A stretch of DNA of 64,000 nucleotides from Trachythela sp. YZ-2020 (GCA_016169945.1 JADLSH010000036.1:62001-126000), one strand, 5' to 3'; shown: positions 10,149-21,110, counted from the stretch's first letter. Notes: generated by a model from the letters alone, not told the origin. Program-made: numbers and translations.

Positions 10149-12960
10149 GTAGGATGAGCATCCAAAAGATGCTTAAAAAACGGATTCCGTTGCACCCCTC
10201 GTGGAACTACATAATTTTCACATGAATCAATACATAAAAACTTACTTTATCAGAATCCGTTGCTCCCCAAGCAAAACAGGTGCACAATTGGGAAAAAAAT
10301 CCCTCCAAAGTTTGCTATTTTCGCGCTTCTAAATATTCGAACCGCCATTGTTTTGGTAGCAAATACGCATGCGCAGTCAGCAAAACTCGCACTGCGCAGG
10401 CGCACAAACACGCACATGCTTCGAAGTGGAAACACGCTTAGTTATGCAAAACAATCATGGCTGAATATATTTATAAAACTCGAATATCCTCATGTTTTAT
10501 GCATTTTTATGGCGTTACGGAGCAACTTTGCAAAGAGATTTCTTGAGTGTAGGTCTAAATAGGCCAAACTTAAATGTCAACAAACTGAAATAGCTAAGAA
10601 ATCGTACGAGAACATCGATGACGGATCTGTCAATTCATAGAATGGTACAATCATGAAATGCTCGAAGAGATTTTGTGATGAAGAGAAGATCCGTAGACAA
10701 GAGAGAAAAGAAGAAAAAGGAGAAGGAACTAGCTCTAAAACTGTAACTTCTACCGAAGAACCACATGTGGAAGTAGAGCCAAATAGCCAATAGAACCAAG
10801 GCGAAAAATTACACGTCAATCAGTCGTAGAACCTAATAAGACCCTGCCTAAAAGAAATGAGCATGTACTCCCAGAGATATGTATTATTTGTGGAAGAGAC
10901 GCCTCTTGGTTCTCACTAGACAAGGTATGGTCATTTTAACAGGTATATACTAGCGCAATGTGCACAACATTCTCGGGTTTGGTTTTAAAACATCTTGAAT
11001 TGTGATCAATTAAGTTTATTTAGGGTAAAGTAGTTTCTAATGCTACAAACATCCAACCTTGTTATTAGCAGATATTTAGTTTAATAATTTTGTTTTACAC
11101 CAGGTAACTAAGAAGAGAAGAAGAACCCCACTCATGTTGGCAGAAACAATTGATGCTGGTCTTCTACGTACAGCTGCCGAGAGAAAGAATGATGAACGGA
11201 TACTTGTGCAAATCCAGGGGAAAGACTGTGTGCGCTATCACAAAGTTTGCTACTGCAATTGTGCAAAATTTCTCACCAGAGAGACGAAGAAGCAATCGGA
11301 GACTGAAAGATCTACATCAGTGTACGAGAAGTCTTGGATTGGATTTGACTGATGCGTAAGAAAGTAATCGAGACGGAGGTCATCGGAAATAAGCAAATAA
11401 AGTATATGAAAGATTTGCTGGAGAAATTTGTTATCATTGCTAAGGACACTGAGAATGTGGATGCATCTAAATATAGAGCTTTTAAACTCAAACAACGACT
11501 GATGAAAAGTTATCCCCAAATTGTGTTCTGTGTACCGAAAATGAGAAATGTTAGTGAGATTGTATAATTATGTGGAAAATTTGGATTCTTCTGAATTGGT
11601 TGAGGAACATATGTCAAATAAGTCTGAAAACAACAATGAAGAGAGCTGTACCACTGATGATGATGATCTGAATTCCAACACAGAAACTGAGGGAAATTCT
11701 AAATCGTTCCTTGCTATTCTAGATAGTGGCTAAATACCAACATATGTCACAATATAATATATGTAATAGTTCAAATACGAGAAGTAGAACTTTACCAGAC
11801 AAAAGCCAGGACAGCTTATTGTAGAATACATGCAATCTCGTTTTGAGCGTAGGCCGTTGGCCAGGATCCAATAAGTGGGATTTTATTGCACTGATGAAAA
11901 TCTGGGCTCAAGGATGAAAACATTTCTTTCAATTATAGATAGTTATATGAAATTATGGATTTTATATTTCCTCCCAATTGATCTTTTTTTATGATGAATT
12001 TCGAGTTGGTGCCTGGGAAATGTTTCTTTCAATTAGAGGTTTTCCTAGGAGTTTATATAAATATCCCTTAAAGCCCGGGACCAACTGGGAAACATTGTTG
12101 CGCAAAGATATTTGTCATATTATTTGTCTTACCAATGTTTCGGTTTGTCATATTGTCCTACCAGCGTCGGCAAACAGAGAAAGGGTGTTTCATCAAATGT
12201 TTCTGAATTTGGTAGGAAATATTTTTGCTTTCTGGGAAGCAAATTTTGTTTCTGCAATAAAAGCCAATGTTTCCAGATGTGGGAGACAGGGAAACATTTG
12301 AGCAAACATTGAAAATCACAAATATTTCCGCGACAATGTTTCTTACGTTTGGCCAAGACTTTAGTTTAGTGAAATATTTAATTTGTTCCTTGATCGTGTG
12401 AATTGTATGTATATTTATATATTCTCCGTCCTATTTGATACAGGTGGGTTTTTTACCTCACACAAATTTGTATTGAATTAGGATGTTGATAAGTAGAATT
12501 AAACGTTAAAACGGTATTTTGAAACAATAGCCAAAGAATTGAAGCGATTTAGCATATGAGCAAGCAAAATGTACAATGTGTTTTAAACAATATTTAATGT
12601 GTGTGTATTTATACGTTAATATTACAAGGTTTGATCTCTATTCCGTGATTTTATTTTGTTGTTTTTACGGGGGAAATCGGGGAAAACCCACAGGGAAAAT
12701 CCATTTTTCTGTCTGCGCGTGCGCAGTGCGAGTTTGGCTGACAAGCGCATGCGTATTTGCAACCAAAACAATAACGGTTCGAATATTTCGAAGCGCGAAA
12801 ATAGCAAACTTTGGAGGGATTTTTTCCCCAATTGTGCACCTGTTTCGCTTGGGGAGCAACAGATTCTGATAAAGTAAGTTTTTATCTATTGATTCATGTG
12901 AAAATTACGTAGTTCCACGAGGGGTGCAACGGAATTGCATCTTTTGGATGCTCATCCTAC
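10149..12960. mobile_element. 2.8 kb nested DNA transposon with ~275-bp TIRs
   Basis: The ends are GTAGGATGAGCATCCAAAAG and its complement, flanked on both sides by GGCC (10145-10148, 12961-12964), which may be the target duplication. The inverted arms (10149-10425 and 12690-12960) share blocks such as TGCACAATTGGGAAAAAA and GCGCGAAAATAGCAAACTTT. It interrupts the YqaJ domain of the surrounding gene. The inside carries remnants of one unnamed gene; 11760-12640 shows nothing coding. Confidence 0.85.
10800..11564 (+). pseudogene. Remnant of an unnamed transposon protein with Cys/His motifs
   Basis: Readable pieces are EICIICGRDASWFSLDK (to 10924, followed by GTATGG), then after an acceptor at 11103 VTKKRRRTPLMLAETIDAG and RILVQIQGKDCVRYHKVCY, then in another frame FKLKQRLMKSYPQIVFCVPK and RNVSEIV (to 11564). 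I recall similar strings in unnamed proteins repeated in cnidarian genomes, but cannot name the family. The CxxC plus HxxCYxxC arrangement suggests metal binding. Several frame changes and stops show it is dead. Confidence 0.6.
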
Positions 12961-13370
12961 GGCCTAAGAGAGCATACCACCAAAGTCAATTTTACAAACT
13001 GTTCAGAAAACCAATAATACAAAGTCTTCAAGAATACCCCCAGCACTCCGATGGGGAATTGAAAATGAAAATGTTGCCCTTATGCAATACAAAGCCAGAT
13101 TTGGTGAGGCCATAACAGTGGTTGATTATGGACTTTTCATTAATCCTCGCTGTCCATGGCTAGGCTGTAGTCCAGATGGAATTGTATATGACAAAGGGAA
13201 TCCTGTTGGTTGTGTTGAAATAAAATGCCCATACACAAAAAGGCTACTGAGTATAGAAGAATGTTGTGAGGATAAAATAATAAAACTTCAAAGATTTTTT
13301 TGCACTTCACTTGGTTGAACTAGAATTCTGGGATTGGTGGATAATCCAAGTAAGTAGATATATACACAAT

Positions 13371-13552
13371 TTAAGACCTAGCGAGGAACGGTTGCGAAAA
13401 ATGCAACACTAGGTCCTCTGGCAGGAATCGAACCCACGGCCCTGCGATTCCGGTGCAGCGCTCTAACCAACTGAGCTACGGAGGCCAGTTGCTGAGCTGT
13501 AACCGTAAGTTCTGTATATATAGGTGATCGGGTGTGCGGGTTGTGATAAGGT
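13371..13552 (-). mobile_element. tRNA-derived SINE (SINE-1 family), copy 1
   Basis: In complement, a tRNA-like head reads GGCCTCCGTAGCTCAGTTGG (A box), then GTGGGTTCGATTCCTGCC (B box). A second copy is at 20925-21110. The copies share 'gacct...aacgg..gc.aaaaatgcaac' and GTTGTGATAAGGTAAA outer segments. It is flanked by ~45-bp near-direct repeats (13276-13322 and 13553-13595) starting CTTCAAAGATTTTTTTGCAC, unusually long for a target duplication. It lies inside the YqaJ gene. Confidence 0.8.
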
Positions 13553-13822
13553 AAACTTCAAATATTTTTTTGCACTTCATTGGTTGAACTAGAATTATGG
13601 ATTATCCACCAAACCCAGAATTGTGAGGATAAAAGTTTCTTTATGAAGAAGTCTGATGGCATCAAACTTAAACAAAACCATGTCTATTTTTTCCAATGCC
13701 AAGAAGTTGTTAATTTGACAAACCTTAATTGGATTGACTTTGTTGTTTACACAACAAAAACTTTGTTTGTTGAGCGGATTGAAAAGACCTATGGAGAAAT
13801 AAAATGCTTCCAAAATTGACAT

Positions 13823-14270
13823 ATTTTTATGCCAAATACATGCTGTAAAAACATTGTAGATCAGGATCAGTCTTGTTAGATGAACTAAGTTCTGTTTATA
13901 TGAACTTGGTTAGCCCAGTTAACCAACCATAATAACTAATAGCACAGCCTGGTTCAAATTTGAACCCAGAGGCTTTTCTGAAAATAACAGAAGAGACAAT
14001 CACATTTTCAGAAAAGGCCCAGGTAATGAGTTTGCAAATTGTCATATACAATATACCCTTCCAGTAATTATGCCACAACTCTCTTTCTTGGCATATGAGC
14101 ATCACTCTCATTAGTCAGGGGCCAATTCCAGGCATTGTGGCATTGTTAACAATAGGGTGTATTGTGTTATTTGCAACATAACAATACATGTACAGACTCT
14201 TCACTCGCGAAGAGCATATCTTCATCTCAATGCAGACTCTGTAGTTTAGAACATTTTTCAGGTCTTAAGT
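13823..14270. other. Gap between the two converging transposon genes
   Basis: No coding sequence recognised. A small inverted repeat around 'actcgcgaagagcatatcttcat' (14203-14225) is seen. Confidence 0.4.
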
Positions 14271-16003
14271 TTACTCTTTTTCAACAATTAATGGAGGCAT
14301 ATAATTAGAGAGGTAAGAACATACCACCCATATCTTATTCAGGTCTGCAGCCATAGATATGGGAAACTCCATTTTCAAAATCCGATAGGATTTGATGCGG
14401 CGAATAGCTCGTTCTACATGTATCCGTATTGATGCAATACGTCTTGTTTCAGTCTCCTCTTCAATTGACAAATAGTCCTTGTCTCTGAGAAAGGGTGGGA
14501 TATTTAGAGTTACTTTATTTATTCTTCAATATCAAAGCCTTTGTCGGCCATCACACTGTCGCCTTCTTCAAGTAAAGGAATAATTCCACAGTCTTTTGTA
14601 GCTGCTTTATCACTTGTTCTGCCAGAATACAAGTCTGATACAAATGTAACCATGCCAGACGGTGCAATACCAATAAGCCCCTTTGCTGTATTGTGATGCT
14701 TATATTGAGAATAGGTGATGCTTATATTGAGAATAGGTGATGCTTTGTGACCGAGCAGAATGAGGTATTTCAATAAATCGGGTGTGGGGGTACATATCTT
14801 TGAAGCATGTCGGGCTTGTCGGCATTGTTTTCTGCACTGTTTCCTTGGTTGGCCATATTGGGTGGGTTCTGAATCTTGAATGAAGAAAATCTAACCAAGT
14901 TATACATATTCTGGAGATGTGCGATGATGATATTCCTACTCTACATGCCAAGTCCTCCTCAAGTAAGCCACACCGGAGTCTGGTCAGGACCTGAAAAAGT
15001 TCATTTTCTGGTGTAAGGAGCCTCTTTCCGCCTCGTTTCTTTTTATCTGGATCATCTAGTCTCTCCGAATTGGTGTTGCAAATATACAAGTTTATCAACC
15101 ACTGGCCCGAAAGAGTCAAAAATACTTTTAAAAGTTTGGTAATTTGGTATCCCAGTGTAAAATCGAAAGAGTTTGTCATCATGTTTAAATCTCTCCACAG
15201 TGAAGGACTTTTTAAAATTATCATCACTTAAACAGTTGGTTTTCTTTTCTAAATAGCTCACCTCTGCATCATCATGCTGTTTTAGACTATCCAAATCCTT
15301 ATTTAATCTCAAGAGTTCTTGTTCAAGAAATTCTATTTTTTGATCAGAAATAACTCTTTCTTTCTCACGCAATTCCTTTAGTTCGTCACAATGTTCAGTT
15401 TCTTCCTTATCTTGAGCAGATGTACTTGCATGAAGGTATGTTGTTTGCCAGGAATGACAAGTTCTCAAAATTCAATCTTCTCTTCGCTACCTTAGAACAA
15501 GTTGAATTGTTAATATAGGTCGGTTTCTTGCACGTAGCAATGACTTGTTGTAGCAATGTTGCAGTGGGAATATACAGAAGGAATGTTGTTCAAGTAGGTT
15601 TTCTTGGCACCCAAGAAGTGGTAGGAGCAGACACGATGGTGAGGGCTAGGAGTAAAGTTCTCTCGATCAATCCAACGTATCCACTTTTTCCTTAACTGTT
15701 TCTTTTCTTTGCTTTCGCCAGTAGGAAAACGGTGGAAACGCAGTTCCTAATTTCGCATCCAGGAACACTGCAAGTATATCCACCTCTACTAGACAAAGAT
15801 GCACCTTTGTCGTTAGCAATAACAGCCGGCGTTTCTTCACGCTCCCGTAAAGTTACATCACTCTCTGACAAGCACACTTCTTTCTGACCAGTGCAAGAGC
15901 TTTTAGAATAGCTAGGGTCAGGTGTAGAGTGGCCAGAGTTTACCAAATTTTCGCCAAAACATTGTGTATTTTCTGTATTCTCATGCGTAAAATTTCCCGC
16001 CAT
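14271..16003 (-). pseudogene. THAP-domain DDE transposase gene of the composite transposon, broken
   Basis: It starts at 16003 with MAGNFTHENTENTQCFGEN, the same N-terminus as the facing SWIM/YqaJ gene because both begin in the inverted repeat. A THAP-type C2CH finger follows across a frame change: GYTCSVPGC, then (~15640-15715) RFPTGESKEKKQLRKKWIRW and RVCSYHFLG. A coiled coil comes next (~15300-15400, ELREKERVISDQKIEFLEQE). A helical segment near 15000 reads LTRLRCGLLEEDLACRVGIS. A DDE_Tnp_4-type core follows: TAKGLIGIAPSGMVTFVSDL, YSGRTSDK, DSVMADKGFD, then RIHVERAIRRIKSYRILK and LNKIWVVCSYLSNYMPPLI. THAP fingers bind transposon ends in P-like systems; here the role is inferred. Stops, frame changes and a 22-bp tandem duplication inactivate it. 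Confidence 0.85.
14695..14738. repeat. 22-bp tandem duplication inside the transposase core
   Basis: The 22 bp beginning GATGCTTATATTGAGAATAG occur twice in tandem (14695-14716, 14717-14738). As 22 is not a multiple of three, the duplication shifts the frame just before TAKGLIGIAPSG. Confidence 0.95.
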
Positions 16004-16091
16004 TTTAAATGTTTTTATATTTGATACCACTATAACCAGGATGCAACGCGCTTCCGCTTGCGAAATAATTAATAAGGGGAACCTACTATTG
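15880..16091 (-). repeat. Inner inverted repeat, right copy (partner 8781-8994)
   Basis: Complement of the left copy with few substitutions, ending at CAATAGTAGG in complement. It contains the transposase start codon at 16003. Confidence 0.9.
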
Positions 16092-16512
16092 CCGCACCCC
16101 AGTCAATCCTGTTAAGGTGGCTCGATACAGTTTTCAAAAATTCGGGTGTTCAACACTTTGAAATTTTTAAACTCGGTATTTTTAGGTTTTATTCACCAGG
16201 TATCGGGGTTTTCATATATTTTGATCTTTCTACTTTCAAATTTTGTTAGTTTTAGTAACACATAGTTCGTCGCTATGGCAACATACGCGTACGAAATTCA
16301 CTCCAAAATTAAATAGCCTATCGTCTCGTATAGTTGGAAAAGAAGTACGGTGACCCCCAATTTTTTTTCGTGCATTATTTTACTTGCAAGAGACTAACAA
16401 TAAGCAAAATATAAAAAATTCTGTAATGTAAATTTTTTGAAAAAGGATAAATTACGGAATTTTAATTGCCATTACAGAATTTTAATTTTAGGTATAATGA
16501 AAGATTTTTACG

Positions 16513-17130
16513 GTGCAATACAGTATTATTGGCAAGGCAAGCAAGAGGATTTACCAATTAAGAACGTGTAGAAAGGCTAACCTGCCGTCCGAGATTGGTC
16601 TCTGCATCTATACAACAAATATCCGACCTTTGCTTGAATATGCAAGTCCAATTTGGGGTGGATTACCTCGGTATCTTGAAGATGAACTCCAACGAGTACA
16701 GGATCGTTGTATGAGCGTAATTGGTCTTCCTAAACACACCTTGGAATCACTTGCACAGAGACGTGATAAGCAAACTCAGAAAGAATTTATGAGAATTCAG
16801 GATAATGGTGACCTCAACCAACTTATTACTGATAATATACTGGTTCATAATCATAATCTTAGATCGAAAATAAATTGCAGGAATTTTAGAATTCCTCTGT
16901 CACAAACTGAGAGGCACAAACAGTCTTTTATACCGAGAGCCATTCGACTTTTGCATAAGAAATAGGCGATGTTCTAATTGTAAATAATTTTTTAAAATTT
17001 AATCTTACATATTTAATATTTATATATGGAAACGATTGTAATTCTTATTGTACATAAGCTTAATTCATATATTGTAATACCATTGTACTTTTTCACCAAG
17101 GATGGTAAATAAAGACTATTACTATGCAAA
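16513..17130 (+). mobile_element. LINE ORF2 C-terminal fragment and 3' tail
   Basis: About 150 codons read IRPLLEYASPIWGGLPRYLE, DELQRVQDRCMSVIGLP and NFRIPLSQTERHKQSFIPRA, the usual C-terminal segment after a LINE reverse transcriptase, with a stop at ~16963. An AT-rich 3' region ends in 'aataaagactattactat' (~17110-17128), a typical LINE tail. It begins abruptly at ~16500, consistent with 5' truncation. Confidence 0.85.
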
Positions 17131-17167
17131 ATTTGAACGTAGGTCACCGGACAAAATAATGAGATAT

Positions 17168-17462
17168 AGCCCCGGGTGGCGGAAGCGGTTAGCGCGCTGC
17201 CTCTTACCACTGAGTTGAGCCTTTTTCACAACAGGTCGAGGTCACTGTTGGTACTCGCATGAGATCGGCAGTGTGCTCAAATAACTCATGTAAGTTGAGA
17301 TTCTCTCCTGTGCTTCGAGGGTTTTCCCCGGGTACTCCGGTTTCCTCCCTCTATTACTAACCCTTAGGAACTAACAATGGGGCCACAGTAATTGGCTGAC
17401 GCTGTTGTGGACTCCCTGCCATTGAGGCGAAGTTAAAAATAAATAAAAAAAATAAAAATAAA
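17168..17462 (+). mobile_element. tRNA-derived SINE (SINE-2 family), copy at 17.2 kb
   Basis: A tRNA-like head (GGCGGAAGCGGTTAGCGCGC) is followed by the core GGGTTTTCCCCGGGTACTCC + GGTTTCCTCC, 'cagtaattggctgacgctgttgtgg', and an A-rich (AAATAAA)n tail. It shares all blocks with 22275-22560. A deletion or insertion near 17201-17233 has damaged the B-box part. Confidence 0.85.
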
Positions 17463-18061
17463 TTGTTTTTGAAAAATGGAATTTTTCAGTGACGTCAGCA
17501 ATTGACATGAAAACGGTATATAACACGCGAGATGGCGCGAGCAACTACTCACGTCAGGTCATTTTGGAAGTTCTTTCGCTAATATTCCCGCGCGCACAAA
17601 TGGTCACGCGGGTTTATCCATATAGTATGAAGTTACTATATCGAGCCACCTTAAGAAGGCTAAAAGCGCTGATGCACTAATTGAGTTTTCATATCTTTTT
17701 GACGAAGTACGTACGCCGCATATTTTTTAAAATAACGACAACAAGAGTTTTCAGCTTTGTCAGGCTTTGCCTTCCTTGTTTGTTATTATTAACCTCAATA
17801 CTTCATGTTAGTTTAAATAGTTAGTATTATCTCATTCCCAATCCTCTACCATGGAAAATGGTTTTGAAAAAGACCGGCTCCACTGTTCACACGTTAAATT
17901 TGGTAACCGTTCCGGTAAAAAGCGAGACCTAATTTTTTTGGGCCTCGAATTCGTACGGTTAGCGGTGCTCGAATTCGTCCGGTTTCATGGGTCCCGTTTA
18001 AACGCAATCGTACAAATATTCGTCCGGTCCTGAATTCGTCCGGTCCCGTGTCAACGGGGCC

Positions 18062-18830
18062 TTGCATATAAACTTTAAGTTCAAAGTTTCAAGTTAAAGA
18101 TTATTGAAGTATACGAACGTTTTATCAAAACGAATCACATACAACAATTGCGTCCGTGTTGTATAAGATTTACAACCACTTGTCTTCGGCTCGTGTATGT
18201 ATATCTTAGACATCATGGCCACTCATGTTGTATTTATAACCTTCAAAGATCAGCAACCAATATCGTGAGTTGGGCACACTTACCTTCATTTTGATTTTTT
18301 TCAAGTCAGCTTCATGCTGGAAGGAAAATTAACACAGATGTTCAAGACATTTCAGAAGGTGTTTATATTCAAATACAGTAAATATGATAAAGGCGAAAGT
18401 GTAAAGCAATATCACATGGAACATAACGATTTGCATTGTGAATCATGTTTAAAAATTGTTCCTTGTAACGTAGCCCTTAGTGTTAGGATTTCTCAATTTG
18501 GAGTTATAATCTATTAATTCATGACTTACTATAATTAACTTTAACTTTACTTTATTACTTACTTTACTGATTAACTTTAAACTTCTACTTTAATTAACTT
18601 AACAACTAACCCTTCTCCAGTATATAAACTAACCTTTGTTTTCATTGTCCTCATTTCAATGTCACACTATAATTAAAGTAAAATCATGGAATATATTATT
18701 TCAATTCATACTTGTGTTGCATCAGTGTTACTAGTAAAAGCCAGGATATTATTTCTATAGGTTAGAGTAGGATGAATATTGTTCTTTAATTAAGAAAATA
18801 ATACTGCCTTTTTGCAAATACACATTACAG
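18062..18830. other. TRAF-gene intron remnant between transposons
   Basis: 18110-18250 is a diverged member of the stem-loop family also at 24360-24480 and 54540-54620 (shared TCTTCGRCTCG core). At 18284-18316 on the minus strand, TTTTCCTTCCAG / HEADLKKIKMK / GTAAGT could be a 33-bp coiled-coil exon of the TRAF-like gene; this is weak. Expected further TRAF zinc finger exons were not found. Confidence 0.3.
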
Positions 18831-18920
18831 TATCAGCGCTATTATTTTTGCTACGTTTTGTTCCAAAAATGTTGGATGTCTCTGGGGAGTTGGATGTTTC
18901 ATTCTGTGTTTATTCTGAAT

Positions 18921-20007
18921 ATGCCAAGATTAAGTAAAGATCAAAGAGTTTGGGTGTGCTTAGAGCATGCAAGATTTCAGAACGCGGCAGAAGTTAGAAG
19001 ACGATGGCCTGGTCGTTGGGGTAATATTCCTGCCCCAACTAAACGAACAATCAACAAAACGTATCGAAAGCTAGTATTTGCGAGAAGCGACATGCCATGA
19101 TTTAAATAAAGGTCGAAGTGGTCGTCCAAGAACCGCAAGGACGCCTGACAATATCGAACTTGTACGCGAGTCTTTATCGCAACATGGCAAAAGATCTTCA
19201 CGCCGAAACGGGTTAGGGTTAAGTCGAAGTTCATTTCACCGTATTGCTAAACTTGACATCAAATTCCATCCATACGTTATGATTACACGGCAGAAGTTAA
19301 GGGAAGGTGATCCGGTACAACGAATGGCATTCTGTAACCGACTCGTCGATACAGTTGAACAAAACCCGCAATTTCTTGATCAGTTGATTGTATCTGACGA
19401 AGCAGTCTTTAGTTTAAACTCAGAAGTAAATACGAGAAATGTTATCAAGTATGCACCCTATGGAAACGGACATCCTGCAGACCATTACGTTGAGTTTGCT
19501 CAAGGTGCCGATCAAGTAATGGTATGGGTTGGTCTTACTCGAGCAGGCGTTATTCTTGGTCCACATTTTGCAGAGAGAAACCTCGATACAAGAGTGAGAA
19601 TATTTACGTATTATACGTTACCATGTTATACAGAGGGACTTTCACGTTCATAACATCGATAGGAATAAGATGTGGTGGAGCTCCTGCCCATACCAGTAAT
19701 GCAACAATGCAATACCTTCGCGGACAGTTTCCTCTTCGACTGATGAGCAAACGTGGGGATTGGCCATGGCACCCTCGCTCTCCAGACCTGGCAATATGCG
19801 ACTTTTTTCTTTGGGGATACCTTAAGCCGCAAATTTGGAATGTACCACACGATCAGCAACCGCAGAATTTAGAAGAAGTTCGCAACTGAATTGTGACAGC
19901 ATGCCGTACTCTAAAACAACGAATGATCCATGACTCCTTCGACGCAATGGTCTCACGGGCCTGGCAGTGCATTCGTGCTAGAGGACATGCGATTTCGAAC
20001 GAATAAA
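18921..20007 (+). pseudogene. Tc1/mariner-superfamily transposase pseudogene
   Basis: It starts at MPRLSKDQRVWVCLEHARFQ with a helix-turn-helix head (NAAEVRRRWPGRWGN). After a frame change at ~19080 come CHDLNKGRSGRPRTARTP, LSRSSFHRIAKLDIKFHPYV and the first catalytic region DQLIVSDEAVFSLNSEVN. After another frame change at ~19620 come GGAPAHTSNATMQYLRGQFP, where the usual QQD before GAPAHT is destroyed by an indel, and WPWHPRSPDLAICDFFLWGY. An in-frame stop interrupts before RAWQCIRARGHAISNE. Its right terminal repeat, ending GGGTCACCCGGTACACTGTA, lies at ~20318-20337. No matching left end was found, so it is probably 5'-deleted. Confidence 0.85.
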
Positions 20008-20387
20008 TCTTGCTTGTATTTTGTAAATAATAATACTTCGTTTCATAATAAACAATTTGTCAAGTGTCATTTATTTACTGCTAATATTGCGTGTTTCAGT
20101 TAATTAATATTTGATATGCCGATTTTCGCTAACTTTAGACACATCCAGAAATATGCTACCGATTTTGAACATTATTAAATATCTCGGTGAATTTTTAAGT
20201 AAAATACAACTGTAATATATCAAAATCTAAGTTATTCTTCCATCTATCTAATTAAAGTTATTTCAGTTTAATAGCGTCGCTCATTTAGAAGTTATTATGA
20301 GTCAAACCTTTTTTTTTGGGTCACCCGGTACACTGTATATAAGATGTTTTTTTTCTGCATCTCACTCGATTGAAATTGATGTAGAAG

Positions 20388-20875
20388 CAGGGCGCAAAAT
20401 AACGGCCGGTCAACGGACAATGTCCGGTCAAAATGAGTAGTTCTCAGGTCAAACTCTCGCATGACCGGTCATTTTGACCGGCTACTTTTTAAAGTTTGCA
20501 TGTAATTCAGTTGCTAAATAAAGCGAAAAAGCAAACTATTTTCATGCAATTTTCTCATGGATTAAGTTTCGAAGTTGCTGACAAGTGAAAGTAGCCGGCC
20601 CACAGTGGCTGCAACTGTCAAAACTGATGTTCTTTGTTCATTTCGTCTGATGTTGCGTTTACTGTGAATAATATTTACTGTACGGACTTTACAATAAAAC
20701 TCAGAAGTGATTCTTGACTTCTGCAGACATTTTTCTAGTTACATTAAGTATTTACATTTAAGGGGACTTTGTCAGGCTTTTAATTTGACCGGCCAGAAAT
20801 GCGGGATGTCCGAGCTAAAGTTGGTTTGGCCGGTCACCTTGACCGGCAACCCTCCAGCCGTTATTTCGCGCCCTG
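20388..20875. mobile_element. 488-bp MITE with TIR CAGGGCGCAAAATAACGGC
   Basis: The right end is GCCGTTATTTCGCGCCCTG. AGAAG flanks both sides (20383-20387, 20876-20880). Subterminal GGCCGGTCA/TGACCGG words occur several times in each half and probably are binding or pairing sequences. CAGGG ends are hAT-like, but only 5 bp of flanking repeat is seen. Confidence 0.7.
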
Positions 20876-20924
20876 AGAAGGTTTAGGTGGATGGATATTT
20901 CGAGTGAAATATTATATACAATAT

Positions 20925-21110
20925 TTTAGACCTGAACGGGAACGGCTGCAAAAAATGCAACTCTAAGTCCTCCGACAGGAATTGAATCTGCGCCCCGGGG
21001 ATTCCGGTGCAGCGCTCTGACCACTGAGCTACAGAGTCCAGTTGCCAAGCGTTAACCACAAGTTCATGTATATATATAGATGCGGGTACTGCGGGTTGTG
21101 ATAAGGTAAA
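20925..21110 (-). mobile_element. tRNA-derived SINE (SINE-1 family), copy 2
   Basis: Same order of blocks as 13371-13552: in complement, 'ctctgtagctcagtgg' (A box), 'ttcaattcctgtcgga' (B box), and GGTTGTGATAAGGTAAA at the other end. More diverged than copy 1. Confidence 0.75.

Larger units (their letters stand above)
8869..13819 (+). pseudogene. SWIM zinc finger / YqaJ-type nuclease gene of the composite transposon, broken
   Basis: It starts at MAGNFTHENTENTQCFGEN. A frame break follows at ~9155: one G seems lost from a G run, though GTAAGA there could also be a donor. The next frame (9156-9890) carries a SWIM finger, KCNCKAGQGGCCKHVAAVL (~9450-9510), then KKRKRALVKGRR. A C14 run (~9889-9902) breaks the frame again. 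YqaJ then starts with RSQRSSDIW and RQKRLTSSLFGRVMNRR up to 10140, where a 2.8 kb element is inserted. It resumes with PPALRWGIENENVALMQYK (~13030), the PD-(D/E)XK core SPDGIVYDKGNPVGCVEIKC (~13170-13230), a SINE at 13.37-13.55 kb, and finishes with LKQNHVYFFQCQ and DFVVYTTKTLFVERI to a stop at 13819. YqaJ proteins are lambda-exonuclease-like. Clearly non-functional as it stands. Confidence 0.85.
16112..17654. mobile_element. TTAA-bounded element with TIR TTAAGGTGGCTCGATA
   Basis: The left end is TTAAGGTGGCTCGATACAG and the right end its near-complement ending CACCTTAA. Ends inside TTAA suggest a piggyBac- or Kolobok-like family. It was inserted in the right part of the composite transposon and later took up a LINE 3' fragment and a SINE. 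Confidence 0.75.
7339..18055. mobile_element. ~10.7 kb composite DNA transposon with two converging genes
   Basis: The left end reads GTTCACACGTGACCGGACG; the right end, in complement, GTTGACACGGGACCGGACG. Both are followed by further GAATTC/ACCGGACGAAT blocks, so these are terminal inverted repeats. The flanks match one repeat family also present at 24.24-24.5 kb: 'tcatga' and 'gctgattta' on the left, 'ataaactttaag' on the right. The element therefore interrupted such a repeat. Inside, left to right: a 37-bp minisatellite, an inner inverted repeat, a SWIM/YqaJ gene (+) broken by a nested element and a SINE, a THAP/DDE transposase gene (-), the second inner inverted repeat, and a TTAA element. 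From memory, ISL2EU-type transposons pair an IS5-like transposase with a YqaJ nuclease; this assignment is unverified. The target duplication was not resolved. Confidence 0.75.

Noticed and set aside
12576..12877. Several overlapping ~60-100 codon frames
   Set aside because: They lie in the right terminal inverted repeat of the nested element and mirror frames at 10250-10560.
13371..13552. Functional tRNA gene
   Set aside because: The tRNA-like head is part of a SINE repeated at 20.9 kb; the anticodon loop is irregular.
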